Assembly (NCBI RefSeq): GCF_037975245.1
Contig: NC_092574.1
Location: forward strand, 11,557,213-11,621,212
Direction: 5' to 3'
Source: Apostichopus japonicus
Lineage: Eukaryota > Echinodermata > Holothuroidea > Aspidochirotida > Stichopodidae
DNA: 64,000 nucleotides
A program made the position numbers and the translations under genes. Below are positions 49,701-59,625 of this stretch, in pieces. Each line of letters opens with the position of its first letter. Position 1 is the stretch's first letter. The notes beneath the pieces are model-generated. The model was given only the letters and a program-made list of their open reading frames with translations, made no database searches and was not told the origin of the DNA.

Positions 49701-52700
49701 TGGTAGCTCGCGATACGCTGATTACGAATCTGAAGTTTATTTTCGAATTGGGTACCAAAAAGAGGTACTTTTTCAACTTTTCAAGACAAAACACCTATTT
49801 TTGGCGCAAATAGAAATAATATAAACAAAAAGCCTTTCCCGGTCAGATAATTACACGAAGTTGGTGTATAACAAAGACAAGGGTGTCTTCTACTCCACGT
49901 CTAATTTAAATGTCGATGGGTGTTTCAGAGAGGACAAGAGAGGGGCTGAAAAGAGGGGGTTTTCCAAATTGTGCACTTATAAAGAACAGTCACGTATTTC
50001 TATCTTGAACTTTGGGACCACGTATCTCCCGAACGGAAGCAGATATGGACCTGGGAGTTGCAGATTTGGGCTCCTGAGCATCGATTAACCCCTGTTACGT
50101 CTTTTGGGCGAAATCGATTTGGGGTCAATTTTTGGCAATATTTATTTGCGCCAAAAATAGGTGTTTTGTCTTGAAAAGGTAAAAAAGTACCTCTTTTTGT
50201 TACCCAATTCGAAAATAAACTTCAGATTCGTAATCAGCGTGTCGCGAACTACCAGAAAAGATACACATTTATCGCTTTTGCGACAACAAGTTTTTTCGCC
50301 TGAAAAAAAGTAAGAGCGAAAAACTTTTACGACGAACAAAGGATTAAAATCTTTTGTTGTCCCTAAAAGTTTTTTGCTTTTCTATTGTCCCTAAGAAGTT
50401 GCAAGCTGAGCGAAAAAAGTGTCATAAGAGGGCGCAAAGGCGATAAATGTGTATCTTTTCTGGTAGCTCGCGATACGCTGATTACGAATCTGAAGTTTAT
50501 TTTCGAATTGGGTACCAAAAAGAGGTACTTTTTCAACTTTTCAAGACAAAACACCTATTTTTGGCGCAAATAGAAATAATATAAACAAAAAGCCTTTCCC
50601 GGTCAGATAATTACACGAAGTTGGTGTATAACAAAGACAAGGGTGTCTTCTACTCCACGTCTAATTTTAATGTCGATGGGTGTTTCAGAGAGGACAAGAG
50701 AGGGGGCTGAAAAGAGGGGGTTTTCCAAATTGTGCACTTATAAAGAACAGTCACGTATTTCTATCTTGAACTTTGGGACCACGTATCTCCCGAACGGAAG
50801 CAGATATGGACCTGGGAGTTGCAGATTTGGGCTCCTGAGCATCGATTAACCCCTGTTACGTCATTTGGGCGAAATCGATTTGGGGTCAATTTTTGGCAAT
50901 ATTTATTTGCGCCAAAAATAGGTGTTTTGTCTTGAAAAGTTAAAAAAGTACCTCTTTTTGGTACGCAATTCGAAAATAAACTTCAGATTCGTAATCAGCG
51001 TGTCGCGAACTACCAGAAAAGATACACATTTATCGCTTTTGTGACAACAAGTTTTTTCGCCTGAAAAAAAGTAAGAGCGAAAAACTTTTACGACGAACAA
51101 AGGATTAAAATCTTTTGTTGTCCCTAAAAGTTTTTTGCTTTTCTATTGTCCCTAAGAAGTTGCAAGCTGAGCGAAAAAAGTGTCATAAGAGGGCGCAAAG
51201 GCGATAAATGTGTATCTTTTCTGGTAGCTCGCGATACGCTGATTACGAATCTGAAGTTTATTTTCGAATTGGGTACCAAAAAGAGGTACTTTTTCAACTT
51301 TTCAAGACAAAACACCTATTTTTGGCGCAAATAGAAATAATATAAACAAAAAGCCTTTCCCGGTCAGATAATTACACGAAGTTGGTGTATAACAAAGACA
51401 AGGGTGTCTTCTACTCCACGTCTAATTTAAATGTCGATGGGTGTTTCAGAGAGGACAAGAGAGGGGCTGAAAAGAGGGGGTTTTCCAAATTGTGCACTTA
51501 TAAAGAACAGTCACGTATTTCTATCTTGAACTTTGGGACCACGTATCTCCCGAACGGAAGCAGATATGGACCTGGGAGTTGCAGATTTGGGCTCCTGAGC
51601 ATCGATTAACCCCTGTTACGTCTTTTGGGCGAAATCGATTTGGGGTCAATTTTTGGCAATATTTATTTGCGCCAAAAATAGGTGTTTTGTCTTGAAAAGG
51701 TAAAAAAGTACCTCTTTTTGTTACCCAATTCGAAAATAAACTTCAGATTCGTAATCAGCGTGTCGCGAACTACCAGAAAAGATACACATTTATCGCTTTT
51801 GCGACAACAAGTTTTTTCGCCTGAAAAAAAGTAAGAGCGAAAAACTTTTACGACGAACAAAGGATTAAAATCTTTTGTTGTCCCTAAAAGTTTTTTGCTT
51901 TTCTATTGTCCCTAAGAAGTTGCAAGCTGAGCGAAAAAAGTGTCATAAGAGGGCGCAAAGGCGATAAATGTGTATCTTTTCTGGTAGCTCGCGATACGCT
52001 GATTACGAATCTGAAGTTTATTTTCGAATTGGGTACCAAAAAGAGGTACTTTTTCAACTTTTCAAGACAAAACACCTATTTTTGGCGCAAATAGAAATAA
52101 TATAAACAAAAAGCCTTTCCCGGTCAGATAATTACACGAAGTTGGTGTATAACAAAGACAAGGGTGTCTTCTACTCCACGTCTAATTTTAATGTCGATGG
52201 GTGTTTCAGAGAGGACAAGAGAGGGGGCTGAAAAGAGGGGGTTTTCCAAATTGTGCACTTATAAAGAACAGTCACGTATTTCTATCTTGAACTTTGGGAC
52301 CACGTATCTCCCGAACGGAAGCAGATATGGACCTGGGAGTTGCAGATTTGGGCTCCTGAGCATCGATTAACCCCTGTTACGTCATTTGGGCGAAATCGAT
52401 TTGGGGTCAATTTTTGGCAATATTTATTTGCGCCAAAAATAGGTGTTTTGTCTTGAAAAGTTAAAAAAGTACCTCTTTTTGGTACGCAATTCGAAAATAA
52501 ACTTCAGATTCGTAATCAGCGTGTCGCGAACTACCAGAAAAGATACACATTTATCGCTTTTGTGACAACAAGTTTTTTCGCCTCAAAAAAAGTAAGAGCG
52601 AAAAACTTTTACGACGAACAAAGGATTAAAATCTTTTGTTGTCCCTAAAAGTTTTTTGCTTTTCTATTGTCCCTAAGAAGTTGCAAGCTGAGCGAAAAAA

Positions 52701-54250
52701 GTGTCATAAGAGGGCGCAAAGGCGATAAATGTGTATCTTTTCTGGTAGCTCGCGATACGCTGATTACGAATCTGAAGTTTATTTTCGAATTGGGTACCAA
52801 AAAGAGGTACTTTTTCAACTTTTCAAGACAAAACACCTATTTTTGGCGCAAATAGAAATAATATAAACAAAAAGCCTTTCCCGGTCAGATAATTACACGA
52901 AGTTGGTGTATAACAAAGACAAGGGTGTCTTCTACTCCACGTCTAATTTTAATGTCGATGGGTGTTTCAGAGAGGACAAGAGAGGGGGCTGAAAAGAGGG
53001 GGTTTTCCAAATTGTGCACTTATAAAGAACAGTCACGTATTTCTATCTTGAACTTTGGGACCACGTATCTCCCGAACGGAAGCAGATATGGACCTGGGAG
53101 TTGCAGATTTGGGCTCCTGAGCATCGATTAACCCCTGTTACGTCATTTGGGCGAAATCGATTTGGGGTCAATTTTTGGCAATATTTATTTGCGCCAAAAA
53201 TAGGTGTTTTGTCTTGAAAAGTTAAAAAAGTACCTCTTTTTGGTACGCAATTCGAAAATAAACTTCAGATTCGTAATCAGCGTGTCGCGAACTACCAGAA
53301 AAGATACACATTTATCGCTTTTGTGACAACAAGTTTTTTCGCCTCAAAAAAAGTAAGAGCGAAAAACTTTTACGACGAACAAAGGATTAAAATCTTTTGT
53401 TGTCCCTAAAAGTTTTTCGCTTTTCTATTGTCCCTATGAAGTTGCAAACTGAGCGAAAAAAGTGTCATAAGAGGGCGCAAAGGCGATAAATGTGTATCTT
53501 TTCTGGTAGTTCGCGATACGCTGATTACGAATCTGAAGTTTATTTTCGAATTGGGTACCAAAAAGAGGTACTTTTTTAACTTTTCGAGACAAAACACCTA
53601 TTTTTGGCGCAAATAGAAAAAATATAAACAAAAAGCCTTTCCCGGTCAGATAATTACACGAAATTGGTGTATAACAAAGACAAGGGTGTCTTCTACTCCA
53701 CGTCTAATTTTAATGTCGGTGGGTGTTTCAGAGAGGACAAGAGAGGGGTCTGAAAAGAGGGGGTTTTCCAAATTGTGCACTTATAAAGAACAGTCACGTA
53801 TTTCTATCTTGAACTTTGGGACCACGTATCTCCCGAACGGAAGCAGATATGGACCTGGGAGTTGCAGATTTGTGCTCCTGAGCATCGATTAACCCCTGTT
53901 ACGTCATTTGGGCGAAATCGAGTTTGGGTCAATTTTGGCAAAAATTGCAAGGGATAGGTACCCTTACATTTTTTTTTTAAATCAGGTTTTTTGCCTCCCA
54001 CGCCCTCACACAACACCCAATTCGAAAATAAATTTCAGATTCGTAATCAGCGTGTCGCGAACTACCAGAAAAAATACACATTGATCGACTTTGCGACATC
54101 AAGTTTTTTCACCTCAAAATAAAGTAAGACCGAAAAACTTTTATGACGAACAAAGGCTTAAAATCTTTTGTTGTCACTAAAAGTTTTTCGTTTTTCTATT
54201 GTTCCTCTGAAGTTGCAAACTGAGCGAAAGAAGTGTCATAAGAGTGCGCT
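46780..54250. repeat. Satellite array: about ten 760/761-bp units, each with a ~430-bp foldback
   Basis: Equivalent points recur at 47320, 48081, 48842, 49603, 50363, 51124, 51884, 52645 and 53406. Each interior unit has a ~330-bp module (GCCTTTCCCGGTCAGATAA ... CATCGATTAACCCCTGTTAC) and a long inverted repeat. For example, arms 47861-48003 and 48148-48290 begin TATTTGCGCCAAAAATAGG and end CCTATTTTTGGCGCAAATA, differ at only a few bases, and the loop itself contains a second inverted repeat (GCGAAAAACTTTTACG / CTAAAAGTTTTTCGC). Short frames recur in every unit, but they open and close with single-base indels and run on both strands through the palindrome, so I do not call genes. Confidence 0.95.
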
Positions 54251-54540
54251 CGACGCATCTTGCCAGTGATACGTGATTGTAAAGCAGTCAAATCAAACCT
54301 TTGTTTGTCATCTTGAGTTTTATCTTGACATTTATGAATAAATGGGTCAGTTTTGGGAAAAACTGCAAGGGGTACGTAGCCATTACGGTTTTTATAGGCA
54401 AATAGGGGGGCAATTTTTATTTGCGCCAAAAATAGGAAAAAAAAACCTGCAAATCAGGTTTTTTTCCCCCACGCCCCCAACCAACTTAATTAGCAATAAA
54501 CAGACAAATATTGGCGGATGAACAAAACCACGTCCAAAAC
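54251..54540. repeat. Diverged edge of the satellite array
   Basis: Isolated remnants of array blocks (GGGTACGTAGCCATTACGG, TTATTTGCGCCAAAAATAGG, AATCAGGTTTTTTTCCCC, CACGCCCCCAACCAAC) show that the family extends beyond the regular units in decayed form. Confidence 0.6.
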
Positions 54541-54835
54541 CAGGCGCGTATCCAGGGGGGGGGGGCGTTGGGGGCGCGCGCCCCACGGGATAGAAAAAAG
54601 AGGAGAGAAAAAAAAGAGGAGAAAAAAGAGTGGAAAAAAGAGGAGGAGAGGAAGGAAGGGAAAAGAAAAAGAAGAAAGAGAGAAAAGGAGGGAGTAAAAG
54701 AAAAACGCCAAGACATCGGGAAGAGAACGAGGAACAGTGACATCATTATAGCGCTGATCCCTATTATAAACACAGCTGGGGTAGCCAGTGACGGATCGAG
54801 GATTTCGGAAGGGGCGTGTACCTCACCCTACCCCT
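54541..54835. mobile_element. Copy 2 of the CAGGCGCGTATCCAG element
   Basis: Same order of blocks as at 20197-20470: CAGGCGCGTATCCAGGGGG, GGGGCGCGCGCCCC, A/G-rich core, AACGCCAAGACA, GTGACATCATTA, GCGCTGATCCCT, CAGTGACGGATC, AAGGGGCGTG. The purine tract differs in length between copies. No target duplication was resolved. Confidence 0.7.
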
Positions 54836-55039
54836 TTGCACCGACAACTCCATTTTTGACGTTTCCATTTTTCCTCTCTCACTAATGTATCTATATATTA
54901 TATACTATATATGGTCTATCATAACGCGTGTGTGTGTATGGACGCCTTAAATTATTGTACAACTGTGCCATGAAACCAACTGTGGCTGGTCTCGAACTCG
55001 ACCGAGTCGTCGGGGAACATGACGCATTTCGGGAAGGGG

Positions 55040-55287
55040 CGACCACCCCCCCCCCTTCGGGGGGTGGTCGCCCCTCCTTTTTTATGATATCGCTAGTAAT
55101 TTTAAAATAGAAAATGCTTAGATACAACTAACAAGGCATGGGAAGTGTCATTTCCAGCGATCTGGGAGGAATTTTCGGCCAAAATGTTTTGTACGCTTCG
55201 CGCCAACTCATGGTGGCACTACGCTTAGATAGTTTGTCTACAGACTTCGCCCCTCCCTTGGAAAATCCTCGCTACGCGCCTGTTCGA
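55040..55287. mobile_element. Interspersed hAT-like module, complete left half
   Basis: Read on the minus strand it starts CAGGCGCGTAGCGAGGATT, then CCAAGGGAGGGGCGAAG, ACTATCTAAGCGTAGTGCCA, GGCGCGAAGCGTACAAAAC, CCCAGATCGCTGGAAATGA and ATTACTAGCGATATCATAAA, and ends in a G/C-rich hairpin (CACCCCCCGAAGGGGGG, 55040-55070). It shares these blocks with 7330-7600 and partly with the 39-kb element. Confidence 0.65.
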
Positions 55288-56044
55288 AGTTGTTAAGCAA
55301 ACAGCAGATATCATATCATATCAATGAGCATGAAAATGGCGTTCCAGGGTGAACAGCTTCAAAACTGTCTATGTGTGTAGTCAAAGGCGAGCGAGGGAGC
55401 CCAATTTGATTTGGGGGAAATATATAACCAATATTTTTCGCGCTTTGCTCGCGTTCAACATGTTAATGTCAATATCATATAAGCAAGCATCGGTTATTAC
55501 ATCGCATGCCATCGTGTACCGTACGGTCCCTGAAAGTTGCGCAGTACACCGCGGGATGCCCATCTAAACAACGAAATGTCTTATGTAGATGGAGAAAAAG
55601 CATCTTTTACATTAGTAATGGCTATAATTAGTCGGCAAAGCTTAGAACTTTATTATTTTAATTACCAAGGAGGTGATTTTTAATTAATTTCCTTTAGATG
55701 TAGCTATGTCTTGCAATTTATTTTTCTTTCAGTATAGGTGCCCGAAAAATTCTCAGAATATTGCCCTATTTTTTTGCAACATTATGGGTATGTTTTGAAG
55801 TGAGTTTATTCACGAGAAATATGAATTTTCAAATTCTGAACAAATAATGGGCTTAAAACCTTCAAAAGTGGACTGTCGGGTATTGTGGGCCGCGACGGAG
55901 AATCACCTACAAAAGCAATGATCCACAGGAGATTCGATGAGGTCGAACATGATGTGTGACTGGTGACAATCTTCAAAAAGGTTATGGATGGGGAAAAAAG
56001 CTATTGGGAAATACTTGGTTCTCAGGCAAAAGGTGTACATCTGG
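55288..56044. other. No gene recognised
   Basis: Mixed sequence between two copies of the same repeat module; it may be the interior of a larger element. Open frames at 55349-55567 (both strands) match no family. Confidence 0.35.
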
Positions 56045-56210
56045 TTGATCATTTTCAAGCCCGAAAAGTGCCATTTCCGGTGATCTGGGGGGTATCAAAA
56101 CCAGCAATTTTCTAGTACGCTGCGCGCCAACCGATGGTGGCGCTCCGCTTAGATAGTAATTCGCGCCCCCCGGGTTAAAGAATCCTGGATACGCCCCTGT
56201 TCACAGGCTG
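56045..56210. mobile_element. Interspersed hAT-like module ending in a CAGGGGCGTATCCAG terminus
   Basis: Contains TGCCATTTCCGGTGATCTGG, GTACGCTGCGCGCCAACCGA, TGGTGGCGCTCCGCTTAGAT and ends GAATCCTGGATACGCCCCTG, whose reverse complement begins CAGGGGCGTATCCAGGATTC, a hAT-style terminus. It is the right end of a copy whose left end is not certain (54541 is a candidate). Confidence 0.6.
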
Positions 56211-58340
56211 ATGAATACTATTTCCCAATCAAAAAAGGTCATACGAGAAACGAACCTGGGCACGGAAAAATCAAGTCGAACGACTGATCCACTATCAACC
56301 CCACTATCAATCCACTATCAACCCCTTGCATCGAGACTGTAACAGTGTGATCATCGACAGGTGTGTATCACGGTTCCCCTACATGGGGAACATAACAGTA
56401 CGCTGTAATCCACTAGGGATCGACTTGTGACATCTTAATTGAAGGTAATTTACAGCCTTATAAGATATATTTGCCTGTGCTGCACGTTAAATAAATATAC
56501 CAACATTTTGTGTATTTCAGACATTTGTGAAAACTGTCCCTTTAATTTGAGCACAAACAACAACAGTTTTCATGCAATAAACAAGTGCATTCATATCAAG
56601 GGCAATATTTCTAAGACTCTACTTGATAAATTAGACACATTATGTGTATACGTAGGCAAATATATCACCTTAAGAGAATATCACCCACAAACGTTTGGGT
56701 AACGCTTTCACTAAGACTATGCAAATTTACAGTATCCTTAAGTAAAAGAAATGATACAAGACGGTAATAAAGGATAATTCCAGATTCACACAAATGGGTG
56801 TCAAGTTATTAAACCCATAATTAAAATACATTTTATTCTTAATTAACATTATGCAATTAGAAGTGCGTTCAACTGTTATTCTACGTACGACGGCTAGTAC
56901 GGTACTTTTACGTTCATGTCCTGTTATTTTACAGAACGGGGAATGAACGTTAACTGCGATGAATTATGCACATGATAAATAACGTTTCGCGTAGCACTTT
57001 TACACTGTGTAAACGGCGTGCCAAGTAGTCTTACGTGAACATTTTACCTTTTTTAACAATGCACACCTCTCTTTCGTAAAATATTTGATACTCCTTAACC
57101 CGTCCATAAAGGTTCAAAGTAAATCGGGGTGAATGGGAACCCCTCCCGCACCCTTTGAAATTCTGTGCACTGTCATTGTCTTGTTGAGTGTGGAATATGC
57201 TCCAGTGAACTCGAAATTCCGTATTCAGTGCGCAAGTCAATGGAGAAATTAATTGTGGAACGACCCAAAATTGTTTTTTTTAAACAAAGCATGTCACACT
57301 TTAGCCTTGGTAACCTATGAATGAACTTGGACAGTGACGATGCAGTACCAACAGATCAGGACAAGACTTGTCCTCACCAAATTTGGCTATATAGGCCCAA
57401 TGCTCTATTGACTTGAATCAAGTTTTGTTCCTATCTACTCATAACAGTCCCTTACCAATGTAGTTCATTCCCATATTCAATAAAGTTTCGCTCCATCAAG
57501 TTAAATATGGAAAGTCTTATCCGCTCGCCTCCCTTTCCCTTCCCCATCTTATTCCCCTTCTCCCTCCCCCCTGCTACCCCTCTCAAAAATGTGTGGAATC
57601 ATCAACAGTTTTGCATGCCATGAAAATGGGGTTTATTCAACTTTGAGCTACGAGGTACGGAAAAAGAGAAAGTAATAATTAGTTTAAAGTGATTGAAGAC
57701 ATCATTTATTAGACAACATGATGCAAGTTGAAAGGAAATGTCAAAACTCCTGTCAAAACACAAAATAATACTCTCATGAAATAGATTATGACTATGAAAC
57801 AGGTTTGTAGACATCATCCCAGGCAGCAGCAAACAGATTGTAGATATTTCATTGAGCAATTGTGAGATTAATGACTGCTGTAAAAACAGCTCTCAGAGGT
57901 ATTCAGTGAATGAGGTATTGTGTAAGCAAGGCTTTAGCCAACCAACAGCTAGACAGTGAGTGTTGGGACAGTAAACAAGGAATACTAACAACAAATTCAC
58001 CTTTTGCAATATTCAGACAGTCAAGCATTCTGCTTTTCTCCCTTATCGACCCTTCACACCCCATCCACCCTTCCCACCCAAGCCACCCTTCACACCCTCC
58101 TTCCTCATAAGCAAGTTTCTAAATAAACATCATGTTTGCATCACACATATTGACACATTTATAGGAAGACAGAAGAAAACTGTGTTGTTTGTTATTGGTT
58201 GTGATGAAAGTAAGATACAAACTGAATAACAGTTAGTTTACACGTATATAGATGCATGGGAAATGGATTCATCAACTTGAAAAGCTGCCACCAATTTTCA
58301 CACTCAGTGCAGTGAATCAAATCAAAACAAAAATCTTTGT
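56211..58340. other. Intergenic, no recognised gene
   Basis: Short direct repeats of CCACTATCAA near 56285-56325, otherwise AT-rich sequence. CCACCCTTCACACC-type repeats occur near 58050-58100. It lies downstream of the minus-strand TFIIIA gene. Confidence 0.4.
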
Positions 58341-58346
58341 CATCCA

Positions 58347-58440
58347 TGTCCTAAACACAAATGCCAGCTACACACTCTAACTGTTTCTCCAATGCCAATG
58401 CCGCTGCAAAAGCCTTGGAGACTTCCTTTGCTTTAACTTA
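58347..58440 (-). CDS. Possible small terminal exon, unassigned
   Basis: On the minus strand, after a pyrimidine-rich CTTTGACCTCTGTAAG, the frame reads KAKEVSKAFAAALALEKQ then LECVAGICV and a stop. This looks protein-like (amphipathic, Ala/Lys rich) but belongs to no gene I can name. It could be an alternative last exon of the TFIIIA gene upstream or a chance frame. Confidence 0.2.
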
Positions 58441-58516
58441 CAGAGGTCAAAGTTCCACAAATCTTAGTATAACCCCAACCCCTCACCCTCCCCTTCAAAA
58501 TATGCTAAATCATCCC

Positions 58517-59590
58517 TTGCACACTACTGAGGACAAAGCTGTTCCTGTCATTCTCGCACACCACTGAGGGCAAAGCTGTTCCTGTCCTCCTTGCACACTA
58601 GTGATCACGAACCTGTTCCTGTCCTCCTTGCACACTACTGAGGACAAAGCAGTTCCTGTCCTCCTTGCACTAGTACCGAGCTGTTCCTGTCCTTCTTGCA
58701 CACTAGTGAGGACGAAGCTGTTCCTGTCCTCCTTGCACACTACTGAGGACAAAGCAGTTTCTGTCCTCCTTGCACACTACTGAGGGAAAGCTGTTCCTGT
58801 CCTCCTTGCACTAGTACAAAGCTGTTCCTGTCCTCCTTGCATACTAGTGAGGACAAAACTGCTCCTGTCCTCCTCGCACAATACTGAGGACAAAGCTGTT
58901 CCTGTCCTCATTGAACACTACTTAGGACAAAGCTGTTCCTGTCCTCCTAACAAACCAGTGAGGACAAAGCTGTGCCTGTCCTCCTCGCACACTACTGAGG
59001 ACAAAGCTGTTCCTGTCCTCCTTGAACACTACTAAGGACAAAGCTGTTCTTGTCCTCCTAACAAACTAGTGAGGACAAAGCTGTGCCTGTCCTCCTTGCA
59101 CACTACTGGGGGCAAAGCTGTTCCTGTCCTCCTTGCACTAGTACAAAGCTGTTCCTGTCCTCCTTGCATACTAGTGAGGACAAAACTGCTCCTGTCCTCC
59201 TCACACACTATGAGGACAAAGCTGTTCCGGTCCTCCTAACAAACTAGTGAGGATAAAGCTGTGCCTGTCCTCCTCGTACACTACTGAGGACAAAGCTGTT
59301 CCTGTCCTCCTTGAACACTACTAAGGACAAAGCTGTTCCTGTCCTTCTAACAAACTAGTGAGGACAAAGCTGTGCATGTCCTCCTTGCACACTACAGAGG
59401 ACAAAGCTGTTACTTTCCTCCTTGCACATTACTGAGGACAAAGCTTTTCCTGTCCTCCTTGCACACTACTGAGGACAAAGCTGTTCCTGTCCTCCTTGCA
59501 CACTACTGAGGACAAAGCTGTTACTTTCCTCCTTGCAAACTACTGAGAACAAGACTGTTCCTGTCCTCCTTGCACACTAGTGAGGAAATC
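58517..59590. repeat. 37-bp minisatellite downstream of TFIIIA
   Basis: Close to 29 units of about 37 bp with GAGGACAAAGCTGTTCCTGT and CCTCCTTGCACACTACT; some units are short or carry CTAACAAACTAGT instead of CTTGCACACTACT. It ends 36 bases past the TFIIIA stop codon (in gene orientation), so it would be transcribed in the 3'UTR. The frames over it are repeat artefacts. Confidence 0.95.
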
Positions 59591-59625
59591 ACCATTGTTA
59601 TATCTTGAGGATTGTTTCATCATCT

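Noticed and set aside
47320-53597. Repeated 62-75-residue frames on both strands, seemingly a conserved small-protein family
   Set aside because: They repeat because the satellite unit repeats. Frames on opposite strands are mirror products of the palindrome, and single-base indels (for example five versus four G in the GAGAGGGGG run) shift them between units.
58510-59035. Frames over the 37-bp repeat (for example 80 residues on minus)
   Set aside because: They are translations of a minisatellite with frequent length changes.
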